Numbered from the stretch's first letter, positions 22,490-64,000 are shown. The stretch: 64,000 nucleotides of DNA from Tillus elongatus (GCA_964006375.1 OZ023269.1:131985547-132049546), one strand, 5' to 3'. The notes: generated by a model from the sequence alone, not told the origin. Program-made: numbers and translations.

Positions 22490-23265
22490 CGATTTTTTTT
22501 CCTACAAACTTGCATTATATTCCGATGGAAAATGCAAAAATCTAATAAGGCGTGTTCGATTAAAAAAAAAAAGAGAATTTATATCACCAACGACTTATGG
22601 GCCAGCCTGTGATTATATAATTTTTCTTTAAGGCGTAGCTCAAGACACCCTATATCTAATGCATACAATTTTTTTTTCATGCATTGTAACGAATATATTG
22701 AACTTTATTAATTTTTTACGAAAATTATATACCATTAAACGATAAACTCTATAGCTAAGGCTATTGCCAAAGCATCAGAGAAATGGTCTATTTGAAATGA
22801 ATTTTCTGGAAATATTTTAGTAAAATGAACGACAATGACGGTTGAATCTAAGACATCAGGCTTTGTAAAACATTCTTCTTGAGACATTTTCTTTCCATAG
22901 CTCCTATCAGTTTCAGGTTCTATGCCTGAATATTGCCAATTTTGACGTTTTAAATCGCGACTTTGACGTTTTAAGGAAAACCCCAATTAATTTTGTTTAA
23001 ATGCCCATAATTTTTTTATCTTTCAACATACAGAGCTAAATTGGTAGGTAATTTACCTATAGTGATATAAACCAGCGTACCAAATTTGGTTGCCCTTACT
23101 TTGTTATTTCCGGAGATATGAATTTTTTTTTAAAGGAAACACAAAATTTTCCGGGAAAACCTGGGCCGATTTTCCTGACTAACGAACTTATCCAAGCCAT
23201 TTGCAAAAGGAAGGTATTCACTAAATTTAATCAAAATCGGCCCATTATTTTAAGTTATCGGTGTG
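22490..23265 (+). repeat. Composite repeat downstream of MITE
   Basis: The order of blocks matches 62230-62945, and the inverse of 34490-35290. It includes the ACCAACGACTTATGGGCCAG segment, TCAAGACACCCTAT, GAATTTTCTGGAAATATTTT, AATTTTGACGTTTTAAATCG and the TCCGGAGATATGAA part. This shows that a unit of about 1.1 kb, MITE included, has been copied as a whole at least three times. Confidence 0.65.
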
Positions 23266-23277
23266 AAAATCGATTCA

Positions 23278-23455
23278 GACTTTCCAATACGGATTCGGGG
23301 GACGACGGTTCGAGACTCACTGGCGGCGGATGATTTTTCAAATCACTGTCGTCGTTGAGATCGAGCCTAAGGTGGAGGATAGGTTAGTTTAGATGAGCAA
23401 AAAGAGTCAGCAATGGCCTAATTTCCAGTAGGCATCTCACCTTAACGACAATAGG
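23278..23455 (+). mobile_element. tRNA-derived SINE, 5'-truncated copy
   Basis: It matches, in opposite orientation, the SINE inserted in the Penelope-like element at 51101-51297. GACGACGGTTCGAGACTCAC contains a pol III B box (GGTTCGAGACTC). It is followed by GATCGAGCCTAAGGTGGAGG, GGTTAGTTTAGATGAGCAAA and a short end. The head carrying the A-box is missing or degraded. Confidence 0.7.
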
Positions 23456-23587
23456 CATGGATGCAAAATGATGAAAATGTTTTGTATCCTCCTACTATGT
23501 CGAAAATCATAACTACTGGACAATTGATAGTCCCTTTATTAATCTTATTTTTAAAGGGGTAGACATTGATCCAATCCAATCCATAGC

Positions 23588-26500
23588 AGGTGGTAGTGGA
23601 ATTTTCCTTTATGTAACAGTAAAGGATTTTTTCACGCCCGAGGAGGTACCACCCCATACATCAAGGGGCCGGTGAAGTCCTAACGGACGTTTCCGGTTCT
23701 GGTGTATGAGTCGGTTTCCCTTATAAGCAAAAATGATGATGGCTCCTCCTTGTATAAAATATTCCGGAGGCAAAATACCCCTCCATTCGGATCTCCGGGA
23801 GAGGGGTGTACAGGGAGCGCCAACATCAAGATTTAACATATCCTTTTCGAATATATGTGGCCTAAATTCTAACCTGAACTCCGTCCACCATTTCCTCCAG
23901 GCTAACAGGCCCCAACTCCTCTTCCTCACCGAAACCCAAATCAGTGCCAAAACAGCCACTAATCACCTTAATTTCCCGGGGTATGAGCTCCTTACTGCCT
24001 TTAGATTGCATGGAGGCGTGTGCGTATACGTCCGTAGCAATTTACCCTGCACCAGACTTCCCAATTTAGAAGCTGGAAGAAAAGACATACTATGGATAAA
24101 ACTCTCTCTCAGGGCTGCAACTAAATTCATCTGTTGCATTTACTGGTCACCTTCTGACAACAACTTTGTCCAGCTCTTTGACTACCTTTCTGAAAAAACC
24201 GACTATCTGATTTCTGAATATCCTTCCTCCGAGGTCACTATTCTTGGCGACTTCAATGTACATAATAAGGAATGGCTAGGATCTTCAAAAACCGATCCAC
24301 AAGGGAGAGCAGCGGAGGCCTTTGCAGTCAGCAATTCTTTGGCCAATATGGTTCAGCAACCTACTTACTTTCCTCGTATCCCAACACACAGCTCAAATCC
24401 CTTGGATCTCCTTCTTACTACAAATCCTGAATGCTATAAGATATCAGTCACCGCCCCCCTTGGTCGCTCAGACCACGGCATGGTAACTGCTTCCTGTGCA
24501 ATGCAACCCGAGGTCACACAGTCATCACACCCACGTATCGTTTGGCACTACAACTCCGCAAACTGGGACGAAATGCGGGATTACTTTTCCTCATTTCCAT
24601 GGGCGTCTGTCTGCTTCTCTCATCCTGACCCCTCTGATATCTCACAAAACGTCACCGAAATTATCCAAGCTGGCATGGAATTATTTATTCCACGTACACA
24701 GAAAACCTCTTCAGCCACTCAAAAGCCCTGGTTCTCTAAATCCTGTGACAAGGCCAGACTTGAAAAGGTCAAAGCTCACAAAACGCTTCTACACAATCCC
24801 AGTCAAGAAAATCGTCAAGCATTCAACGACGCAAGAAACCGCTATGTCCGCATTCTTTCTGAGGCAAAAAACTCATTTAATAACCACATCAAAAACAAAG
24901 CCCTCTCAAGCTCCAACGGCGGCAAACCCTTCTGGACTCTTGCTAAGTCTATTGGGAATAATTTCTGCAAGAGCACGTTCCCACCTCTTGTCTCAGGTGA
25001 TAAAATTGTTTCTACCGCCCTGGGCAAGGCTGAACTTTTTGCTTCGTTGTTCGCCGGAAATTCTACTCTCAACCCACCTCCAAATGTTCAACCACCAACA
25101 GTCCCCAATGTCGCGCATAAAATGACTGATATCATTTTCAAAACTAAAAAGGTACGAAAGATGCTCTCTTCTCTTAATACCAGGAAAGCCTCTGGCCTTG
25201 ACGAGATCCCAGCAATTGTTCTCAAAAAATGCGCACCAGAACTTGCTCCTGTCCTGGCTCGTCTGTTTCAGATATCTTACAATAAAGGCATATTCCCTAG
25301 TAACTGGAAAACTGCTCGAGTACAACCCATCCCCAAGAAAGGATCCAAAGCGCTTCCTAGCAACTACAGGCCTATTTCTCTCCTTTCAGTCATCTCTAAA
25401 GTGATGGAAAAGTATATAAACACGGAACTACTAAAATTCCTTGAAAAACACAGTCTAATCCACGACAGGCAGTATGGATTCCGTCAGCGCAGATCGACTG
25501 CCGACCTCCTTTCCTTTGTCACCCATTCTTGGAACAAGTCTATGGAACAACACGGTGAATCCCAGATTGTTGCTCTAGACATATCCAAAGCATTTGACCA
25601 GGTCTGGCACGCAGCGCTGCTTAATAAACTTCCGGCCCATGGCCTACCACCAAAACTTTGTACCTGGACAGCAAATTTCCTCTCCAACAGGAGCATATCT
25701 GTTGTTGTGGATGGCCATTCCTCTAAACTGTATCCAATTAATGCAGGAGTTCCTCAAGGTTCAGCTTTAGCCCCTACTTTGTTTCTCCTCCACATCAATG
25801 ACCTCCTCTCTAGCACATCCAACCCAGTTCACAGTTACGCGGACGACAGCACCCTCCACTCAAACATACAATATTCTAAGCCTGTCTCTTTAGCCCAATT
25901 AGATGAGGATCGCAGACTCATGGAGGGTTCTGTCTCCGTAGACCTCCAAAAAATATTAGACTGGGGAAGTAGAAATCTTGTACAATTCAACCCCACCAAA
26001 ACTAAGTCTTGCTTTCTTTCTCACAAGAGATACAGCAGCCCTAGACCCATCACAATGAACAACCAAGTTATTCAAAGTAATGAGTCCTTTTCTCTTGTTG
26101 GCATTTCTGTGGATCGAAATCTTAATTGGCACCAACATGTTACATCAATTGCAGAAGCGGCTGCTAAGAAATTGGGTTTCCTCTTCCGGGCTCGCAAATA
26201 CTTTTCACCAACTAATCTCTATACCTTATACACTTCACAAATAAGGCCAAACCTCGAATACTGCTCCCACATCTGGGGTGCAGCTGCCGCTTCTACACTC
26301 GCTATCCTGGACTCCATTCAAAAGAGAGCTATACGTCTCATCGGTGACCCTACCCTCACCCAAAGGCTTCCATCCCTTGCCCACCGACGTGCCGTTGGTG
26401 ACCTCTCTCTCTTTTATAGATATCTGCACGGGCACTGCTCAGAGGAGCTTTCCTCCATAATTCCCCCACCTGCTGCCCCCAGCAGATCTACCAGGGGAAC

Positions 26501-26749
26501 AGAGCGAATGCACCCTTTTAATGTCCAGGTCACCAGACATAGAACATCTTGTTATGCCCGCTCTTTTGTCCCGAGGACTTCCAAGTTGTGGAATTCCTTG
26601 CCGGCACATGTTTTTCCTTCTCCTCCGAACCTCCAAACCTTCAAGTCCAGAATTAACAAGCTGCCTCTTTCCTCCTTGTCAACACCCACGGTACGATAGT
26701 ATTTAGGCTGTAAGCCCTCGTGGTGTGTTGTTGACATAAAAAAAAAAAC
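23588..26749 (+). mobile_element. Jockey/CR1-like LINE, most complete copy
   Basis: The 5' limit at AGGTGGTAGTGGA is shared with copy 4 (38035), which suggests it is the true start of this subfamily or a common truncation point. The 3' end is CCCTCGTGGTGTGTTGTTGA followed by an A-run (26739-26749). The same terminus occurs at 31083, 40107 and 58691. No separate ORF1 (gag) is seen upstream of the single ORF. I found no target-site duplication. Confidence 0.8.
23733..26699 (+). CDS. LINE endonuclease / reverse transcriptase (intact ORF)
   Basis: A 988-codon ORF without interruption. Residues about 36-250 form an APE-type endonuclease, with SNICGLNSNL, the TETQ metal-site Glu (about 67), ILGDFNVHNKEW (about 170) and SDHGMV (about 247). 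The RT domain spans about 520-780: YRPISLLSVISKVMEK (about 545), the first catalytic Asp in ALDISKAFD (about 615), GVPQGSALAPTLF (about 673) and the active site YADD at 702-705. A thumb and C-terminal region follow, including the W-rich segment near the end (SKLWNSLP). No RNase H is present. Endonuclease nicking and target-primed reverse transcription are the expected roles. The intact frame implies recent insertion. The first ATG is used; a start within the preceding 140 bases cannot be excluded. Confidence 0.9.
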   Translation: MMMAPPCIKYSGGKIPLHSDLRERGVQGAPTSRFNISFSNICGLNSNLNSVHHFLQANRPQLLFLTETQISAKTATNHLNFPGYELLTAFRLHGGVCVYVRSNLPCTRLPNLEAGRKDILWIKLSLRAATKFICCIYWSPSDNNFVQLFDYLSEKTDYLISEYPSSEVTILGDFNVHNKEWLGSSKTDPQGRAAEAFAVSNSLANMVQQPTYFPRIPTHSSNPLDLLLTTNPECYKISVTAPLGRSDHGMVTASCAMQPEVTQSSHPRIVWHYNSANWDEMRDYFSSFPWASVCFSHPDPSDISQNVTEIIQAGMELFIPRTQKTSSATQKPWFSKSCDKARLEKVKAHKTLLHNPSQENRQAFNDARNRYVRILSEAKNSFNNHIKNKALSSSNGGKPFWTLAKSIGNNFCKSTFPPLVSGDKIVSTALGKAELFASLFAGNSTLNPPPNVQPPTVPNVAHKMTDIIFKTKKVRKMLSSLNTRKASGLDEIPAIVLKKCAPELAPVLARLFQISYNKGIFPSNWKTARVQPIPKKGSKALPSNYRPISLLSVISKVMEKYINTELLKFLEKHSLIHDRQYGFRQRRSTADLLSFVTHSWNKSMEQHGESQIVALDISKAFDQVWHAALLNKLPAHGLPPKLCTWTANFLSNRSISVVVDGHSSKLYPINAGVPQGSALAPTLFLLHINDLLSSTSNPVHSYADDSTLHSNIQYSKPVSLAQLDEDRRLMEGSVSVDLQKILDWGSRNLVQFNPTKTKSCFLSHKRYSSPRPITMNNQVIQSNESFSLVGISVDRNLNWHQHVTSIAEAAAKKLGFLFRARKYFSPTNLYTLYTSQIRPNLEYCSHIWGAAAASTLAILDSIQKRAIRLIGDPTLTQRLPSLAHRRAVGDLSLFYRYLHGHCSEELSSIIPPPAAPSRSTRGTERMHPFNVQVTRHRTSCYARSFVPRTSKLWNSLPAHVFPSPPNLQTFKSRINKLPLSSLSTPTVR

Positions 26750-27288
26750 CTTTACCTTTTTTACCGTCTGCCCGATGAGTAATTTATATGATATAACTTA
26801 TATTAAATGAATTCTATACAGTGCGTTTAAAGTAATTTTCTCTGTTATTAGTAAATTTAAAGTGAAATTCTGTAAAGGACCCACATCAATTTTTAAATAA
26901 GATGTGGGGTCGTATGATACCTCTTTTTAAAGGAAAATCAATTATCTATTAAGCATAAAACATTTTGAATGTAGCTTAATGGTGCTTGAAAAAATTGAAT
27001 GATTTTCAAAAAGTTAGAACGGTTAGTACTTATGCAGCAAAACCTGAATTTCGTGCCTGACAATCATTTTATAATTCAGCTTAAGTTCTGATAGCTCTAA
27101 AACTGTTGACGATAAAAATGTTTAGATATTAAAATATTTTGTGGAAACTTGATAGCTTTAAAGTATACGTATCAGTGCTCATCATATGCATTAAACTTCA
27201 CATTTTGATGCTAACTCTTAACAACATTGATTGGTAATCTTTCATTAATAAAGGTGAAAAATATAGCAAAATTAATTGTAAAAATGTT

Positions 27289-27294
27289 TTTATT
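27289..27294 (-). terminator. Poly(A) signal of DHCR24
   Basis: AATAAA on the minus strand, 45 bases past the DHCR24 stop codon. It is the first good signal downstream. Between the LINE (26750) and here I see no other gene. Confidence 0.6.
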
Positions 27295-27339
27295 ATTAAT
27301 ATCAAATTTATAATTCTGTTATTAAAATGTATGTAAGAT

Positions 27340-58315
<30,976 letters not shown>

Positions 58316-58319
58316 TTTA

Positions 58320-58690
58320 TTGAAGTTTATTTTCTAAATCATATATCAAGGCTGAACGTACCAAATGAAAGTAATAACACATTTAAAATCATCAGCAGCA
58401 GCAAACGATGAGTTTTGGGCGCATGGCTTGAATATATGTATGACATGGCGAATTGAACAGATGATAAAATTTTATTTGTCCACGATAAAACTAATGTATT
58501 GTGTATTATCAACAAAAAAATTTAATTTCTTGTTGTTATAATGTTATCTTAAACTATTTTAAAAATAATTGAATCCCTTAGTTCGTTATGTAATTTGATA
58601 AGAGGTTATTTAGTGAATATGGATCAATGTGCTGATGTATAAAGTCAAATCAATTAATAAAAGACAGGTTAGACATTGTTTTTTATTATT
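58320..58690 (-). promoter_or_regulatory. Presumed upstream region of DHCR24
   Basis: The 370 bases between the start codon and the next LINE copy should hold the 5' UTR and part of the promoter, unless a non-coding exon lies further out. I see no clear core promoter motif. Sequence is AT-rich and unique in this window. Confidence 0.3.
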
Positions 58691-60090
58691 TCAACAACAC
58701 ACCACGAGGGCTCACAGCCTAAATACTATCGTACCGTGGGTGTCGACAAGGAGGAAAGAGGCAACTTGTTAATTCTAGACTTGAAGGTTTGAAGGTTCGG
58801 AAGAGAAGGAACAATATGTGCCGGTAAGGAACTCCACAGATTGCAAGTCCTCGGGACAAAAGAGCGGGCATAACAAGATGTTCTATGTCTGGTGACCTGG
58901 ACAGTAAAACGGTGCATTCGCTCTGTTTTCCTGGTAGGTCTGTTGGGGGCATTAGGTGAAGGAACTATGGAGAAAGCTCCTCTGAGAAGTGTCCGTGTAG
59001 ATATCTATAAAAGAGAGAGAGGTCACCAACGGCACGTCGGTGGGCAAATGATAGCAGACTTTGGGTGAGGGTAGGGTCACCGATGAGACGTATAGCTATC
59101 TTCTGAATTGAGTCCAGGATAGCGAGTGTAGAAGCGGCAGCGGCACCCCAGATATGGAAGCAGTATTTGAGGTTTGGCCTTATTTGTGACGTATATGAGA
59201 TTAGCTGGTGAAAAGTATTTGCGAGCCCGGAAGGGGAAACCTAATTTCTTAGCAGCCGTTTCTGCAATTGATGTGACATGTTGGTGCCAATTGAGATTTC
59301 GATCCACAGAAATGCCAACAAGTGAAAACGAGTCATTACTTTGAATAACTTGGTTGTTCATTGTGATGTGTCTAGGGCTGGTGTATCTCTTATGAGATAG
59401 AAAGCAAGACTGAGATTTGGTGGAGTTGAATTGTACAAGATTTATACTTCCCCAGTCTAATATTTTTTGGAGATCCACAGAGACAGAACCCTCCACGAGT
59501 CTGCGATCCTCATCTAATTGGGCTAAAGAGACAGGCTTAGAATATTGTATATTTGAGTGGATGGTGCTGTCATCCGCGTAACTGTCAATTGGGTTGGATG
59601 TGCTAGAGAGGAGGTCATTGATGCGGAGAAGAAACAATGTAGGGGCTAAAGCTGAACCTTGAGGGACCCCTGCATTAATTGGATACAGTTTAGATGAATG
59701 GCCATCCACGACAACAGAAATGCTCCAGTTAGAGAGAAAATTTGATGTCCAGGTACAAAGTTTTGGTGGTAGGCCATAGGTTTATTAAGCAGCGCTGCGT
59801 GCCAGACCTGGTCGAATGCTTTGGATATGTCTAGAGCGACAATCTGGGATTCACCGTGTAGTTCCATAGGCTTGCTCCAAGAATAAGTAACAAAGGAAAG
59901 GAGGTCGGCAGTTAATCTGCGCTGACGGGATCCATACTGCCTGTCGTGGATTAGACTGTATTTTTCAAGAAATTTTAGTAATTCGGTGTTTATATACTTT
60001 TCCATCACTTTAGAGACGATTGAAAGGAGAAAAATAGGCCTGTAGTTGCTAGGAAGCGCTTTGGATCCTTTCTTGCGGACGGGTTGTACT
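58691..60090 (-). pseudogene. Jockey/CR1-like LINE (copy 6), 5'-truncated
   Basis: It carries the family 3' terminus (ACACCACGAGGGC) at 58691 and extends to the equivalent of about 25320 in the intact copy, covering the RT domain through the 3' end. SYADDSTIHS is preserved at about 59570, but frameshifts occur near 59170, 59790 and 59650. It lies just upstream of DHCR24 exon 1. At about 60090 it joins the ribozyme-bearing sequence. Confidence 0.9.
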
Positions 60091-60149
60091 GTAGCTGGAA
60101 ACTGAAACAAAAAACAGAATCCCCACAAACACTACAAAAATAATAACAG

Positions 60150-60209
60150 AGCGTTATGCGCTAGATACGTATTTCGACAAAGAAGTTGTCTTCATCAGTA
60201 GCTGTCGCT
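60150..60209 (-). ncRNA. Hammerhead ribozyme, complete core
   Basis: Minus strand: outer helix AGCG (60209-60206), helix I GCTA (60202-60199), CTGATGA (60198-60192), one extra A, helix II GACAA/TTGTC (60190-60186 and 60180-60176), GAAA (60175-60172), self-complementary TACGTA (60171-60166), TC (60165-60164), TAGC (60163-60160), outer CGCT (60153-60150). Every consensus core base is present. Predicted cleavage is after C at 60164. Stem III is too short to be stable alone, as in dimeric hammerheads of Penelope-like elements. The extra base before helix II is the one departure. Confidence 0.78.
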
Positions 60210-60264
60210 AAACTAACTGTATGGACAAAATTATCCGATTTATATACCTAAACTATACACTAAA

Positions 60265-60445
60265 AATGATGTAATCCCGATGATGTAATACCGGAAGATG
60301 ATGTATACCGGAAGATGATGCAATACCTGATGATGCAATACCGTGTGATGAAATACTGGGTGATGCAACACCATATGATGCAATAACAGATGCCTCAGTA
60401 CCGCATAATGTAACACCGGATGATATAACACCAGTTGACGTAATT
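60265..60445 (+). repeat. Degenerate 15-16 bp minisatellite
   Basis: About eleven units of the form GATGATGCAATACCGG, with changes (GATGATGTATACCGGAA, GATGATATAACACCAGT). It sits next to the hammerhead sequence, in DNA that is neither LINE copy 6 nor the LINE tail that follows. Confidence 0.85.
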
Positions 60446-60547
60446 CAAGGACTATTGTTGTGTGTATGGTGGAGAAGCACTGGGGATCAGTCGGTGGCTG
60501 TAGACAACCGAGGGATGTCGTGAAGAGGTCGGATATAAACAATATTG

Positions 60548-60880
60548 TCTAGCTTCTTAATAGGAGTCGGTCTGCGCTTCTCCGTATCATTGGGATGCTA
60601 CAGGCTAATATAGTCTCAAAAGATACATTACATTGGTAGGTGTTGAGAGGGATCCCATTTACCAGGATTACGGCGAGACTGAAAAAACGTCTTACCACTA
60701 CCTGTGTGAATGTTCGGTTTTTGAGAGTCTCCGATCAGAATTGTTTGGTCCAAGGACTCTATAGAGGATTAAAGTGAGTTCCGTCCAATGGACGACCGTC
60801 ATGGCGTTTATTTTGAGGCCATGGAGATATGGTGACGAAACCGAAGAGAAGTAGGGCATAGTTGCTGGATGTCGGGGTTA
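60548..60880 (+). pseudogene. LINE 3' tail with zinc-knuckle remnant
   Basis: Frames read RSRSALLRIIGMLQANIVS, then YQDYGETEKTSYHYLCECSV with FESLRSELFG. This matches the C-x-C-G-E-E-E-T-x-x-H-x-x-C-E-C end of RNase H LINEs, with the first Cys pair lost. Stops follow. From 60890 to 61930 I see no feature. Confidence 0.6.
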
Positions 60881-61933
60881 GCAAAAAGGGCCCGATGTGA
60901 CCTACTTGCCTGGTGCTAGCTTTTCCACTATTGCAACTACCACTAATTCACCCCTAAATGTTCAACCTACCCTTGAATTTCATAAGAAAATGTCAGGTCG
61001 TGTCAGGCCAGATCTATTATTCTTCAATCAACAAGTTCCTACCCTAAAAAAATATGTTTTTAATATTTGAAGGATGCCGTAAGCAGCGCCCTCTATCCGT
61101 TAAAGTTAAATTGCGAGTTAATTATGTTTTATCACCATGGAAAACCTCTATGTATGAATTCTCAAGACAATGCGTCACGTACTTGTCTAGATATGAAGGA
61201 AAATCTAAATTCAATTTCTAACTCTAACACCCTGTATCTCTTTAAATTTGACTGAAGTAAGTTTGGCTAAATCGTAATATTTTGATGGCAACAATCTAAT
61301 ACTGCTTTCTGTAGCCTTACTTTTGAACTACCTATAGTTGAATATTTTAATTTTGGTTGTCATAGTGTCATTTTATAATATATTGTTTCCTGTGGAGTTG
61401 GAACCATACAATCCTCAGTTAATCTGCAAGAAAGAATTCTCCAGTAATTCGGCGGAAACATAAAGATTATTTATTTATAACATTACCATAGTCCTCTGAT
61501 TGTTAACAGGAAATGTTTGAGTCATTGTTAATTATTCTTTATTTGCCTAATTTTCCAACTTGCTTTTGTCCAATTAATGTTGCCGATGTAAAATAATAAT
61601 GTCTTATTTTCTCTGTCTGACTATTTACGTTTATTATTATAATTATCACTCTTGAAAAATACCTATCTTGTGTAAAATAACATCACAAAAGCTTGGAATT
61701 CCGTTATTTTAACCAATTACACAGAATTATAATTAGTAAATTGCAAATGTAAGTTATAAGGAAACAAACCGGGCAAAAATTAAGCCATTTCACATGCGAT
61801 ATCTCTGGAGGCAGTGATAATTACGTGTGACGCCCGTTGGATGCTAATTAAGAAGTATTTTTAATTATGGACTTATTTCTTGCCAAATATACCAGTGACA
61901 TAACTTTAAAAATGTTTACACTTGATATAAAAG

Positions 61934-62945
61934 TCTGGATGCTGCAAGTGCGTTATGGAAGTAAATTTTCAAAAAACTGTTTTAATAGCAAATATGTCTC
62001 TTTATTATAAGCAGGCATCAATTTGGTCACCGGTATAACCTATATAGTAGAAACAATGTACCATACTTAATCAAAATAAGTTATTGTTGGAAAATGTACA
62101 CAATTTTTCCGAAAATAAACTTAAAATCTTTCCTAGCCGACGGACCTTAGGTTAATAACAAATTGACTTATTGAATTTTGAAGCATTTAATGAAAATTCG
62201 TTACCAAAACGCACTTACTGCGTCTCGATTTTTTACAAACATGTATCATATTTCAATGAAAAATGCAAAAATGCAATAAGAAATGTTACAAAAAATTGTA
62301 GGTGTCACCAACGACTTATAAGCCACCCTAAGGTTGTCTAAATAATTTTATAAGATGCAGCTCAAGACACCCTATAAGTAGCGTATACAATTTTTTTAAT
62401 ATCTTGCATAATAACAATTATATTGAGCTTTACCGTAGAAATGCGTCACACTGTGTATATGTAAACAGAGAGTAAACCCAGATATGGATTCTACGGGGCC
62501 TAGTTTGCGCTCATTTGAAGAAATCTCTTTAGAATTGAAAAGTCGCCTCTTTAACGAATTTTTTCTACGAAAATTAGCTAAAAATTATAGACCGTTAAAG
62601 CATAAACTTAACAAAAACTACTGCATCAGAGAAAGGGTCTATTTGAAATGAATTTTCTGGAAATATTATAGTAAAATGAAGGACATGGTTGGTTGAAGCT
62701 GAAACTTAAAGGTTTGCAGAACACTCTTTACACAATCCGTATTTCTTTCAGGTTCATTGCCTAAATGTTACCAATTTTGACGTTTCAAATCGCGAGTTTG
62801 ACGTTTTGAGGAAAACCCCATTTTTTTCCTTAAATGCCTCTAACTTTTTTGTCTTTAAACTTACAGAAAATGGCTCACCCTTAATAATACAAACACGCGC
62901 ACTAAATCTGGTTACTCTTGCTTTATTATTTCGGGAGATATAAAT
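61934..62945 (+). repeat. Composite repeat with complete TIR MITE (copy 3)
   Basis: The MITE part is 61934-62226 (GGATGCTGCAAGTGCGTTAT to AAAACGCACTTACTGCGTCT). It is followed by the ACCAACGACTTATAAGCCAC, CGTAGAAATGCGTCACACTG, GAATTTTCTGGAAATATTAT and TTTTGACGTTTCAAATCGCG blocks in the same order as at 22184-23265. Confidence 0.65.
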
Positions 62946-62952
62946 TTTTCCC

Positions 62953-62954
<2 letters not shown>

Positions 62955-63015
<61 letters not shown>
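62955..63015. repeat. (AT)n microsatellite
   Basis: A 61-bp AT run forming the junction between the composite repeat and a LINE fragment. Confidence 0.96.
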
Positions 63016-63018
<3 letters not shown>

Positions 63019-64000
63019 CGATGAAATCATCACCAAATAATGCGGTCCTAGTGGAAAGCCAGGAACCACCGATATATTTAAGAAGGGCATTTTTGGCCAA
63101 AAAACTAGTTATAGAATGGCGACACTATTATCCATTGCGTTTAAAGGTATTATATTGGCTTTTTCTTGAATGCTTGTCTAATACTTATTGGTCAAAAAAT
63201 AATAATCCACCATTGGTTGATGCATACGGCAATACAATGCACTTTGCTGACGCGATTGTTCCAAAAGACAAAATCCCAATATTTACCCTACTCTATCAAA
63301 AAATGCACAAAATAGATATAATATTTCCAAATTACACCACTTTCCCATCTCTAAATCGTTCCATACTTAAAGCAACATTGGAAAAGTTTGACAAATATAC
63401 ACAAATATATACAGATGGTTCAAAATCCTTATCTGGGACAGGCTGTGCTTTTTATTCCCAAGACGGTAGATACCAAAAAATTAAATTAAATGATATAGCA
63501 TCTATTTACACTGCGGAGGCATATGCCTTGTATGAAGCACTTCAATGGTCAATTTAAAACAAAATTAAACATACGCTAATTTTATCAGATTCCAAATCAG
63601 TTCTGCTTTCACTTAAAAATTACACCAGACATGGCAAAAATCCAGTAATATCTGACATTATCAGTCTGTATCAGTCGATAAAGGATGGTGGTAATCGAGT
63701 CATATTTATGTGGATAAAAGGGCACACGGGACTAGCAGGCAACGAAATAGCAGACAAACTAGCTAAAGAATCTATTGAAAGTCCAAACAAAATAATAAAC
63801 TGGATTACTGCTGACGATGTAAATCAAAAAATTAAATTTGAAATAAGGGAAACGTGGGAAAGTGTTTGGCATGAGTTTGTTAACAAAACAACTAACCGAT
63901 ATACACTTCATCCAATGTTGCCTAAAAAAATTCCACACATTGACGAATTTATTATGCCAAGGTACTATACTACTGTAATTACCAGAATGAAGCTGAATCA
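63019..64000 (+). pseudogene. LINE ORF2 C-terminus with RNase H (runs off the window)
   Basis: It is 5'-truncated at the AT array and open to a TAA at 63555-63557, after which the same frame continues, so one nonsense change interrupts it. RNase H residues are all present: Asp in IYTDGSKSLSGTG, Glu in YTAEAYALYEAL, Asp in LILSDSKSVLLSL and Asp in GHTGLAGNEIADKLAKE. The upstream linker (PNYTTFPSLNRS) and downstream NWITADDVNQKI are typical of insect I/Nimb-like LINEs. It is a different family from 27578-28671. The 3' end lies outside the window. Confidence 0.85.

Noticed and set aside
23609..23959. 116-codon open frame antisense to the start of the intact LINE
   Set aside because: It is a shadow of the LINE sense frame, and the same antisense frame is closed in copy 4.

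Overview
This is eukaryotic, very AT-rich and repeat-dense nuclear DNA, most likely from an insect with a large genome. A beetle or another plant-feeding order is plausible but not proven. The basis is spliced genes with GT-AG introns, Jockey/CR1-type and RNase H-bearing LINEs, a Penelope-like element with a GIY-YIG domain, tRNA-derived SINEs, a mariner-type transposase and hAT-type ends. No bacterial operon structure is visible.

Only two kinds of host gene can be supported. (1) At 3.3-7.5 kb on the + strand there are two tandem copies of the spliceosomal core protein gene SmD1 (SNRPD1). Both have a tiny first exon and an identically placed phase-2 intron. Copy 2 has changed residues at or next to the RNA-contact sites, and a 200-N assembly gap follows copy 1. 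(2) On the - strand a complete six-exon delta(24)-sterol reductase (DHCR24) gene runs from 58315 down to 27340. Its coding length is 1521 nt (506 aa), and all six exons join in frame. Introns range from 58 bp to 15.7 kb, and the long ones are filled with transposons.

The rest is layered mobile DNA. Six copies of one Jockey/CR1-like LINE are present; one (23733-26699) has an intact 988-codon endonuclease-RT ORF and the others are truncated or deleted. There are also two RNase H LINE copies (27.6-28.7 kb; 63.0 kb to the window edge), several RT relics, a Penelope-like element interrupted by a SINE with a 12-bp target duplication, a hAT-like element with an 8-bp duplication (43893-45558), a TTAA-flanked foldback element with 256-bp internal repeats (45678-47132), several hairpin MITEs, and minisatellites. 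A non-autonomous repeat family recurs about 17 times by its end motif and carries most of the long (AT)n arrays inside it.

The least expected signal is a scattered set of hammerhead-ribozyme-like sequences. Four are well formed or nearly so (- strand at 32951-33011, 60150-60209, 49157-49197; + strand at 30918-30978), a fifth is weaker (15006-15046, - strand), and there are relics at 5.9-6.1 kb and 37.97 kb. They show the CUGANGA / GAAA / UH core and very short self-complementary stem III sequences, as in ribozymes of Penelope-like elements and retrozymes.
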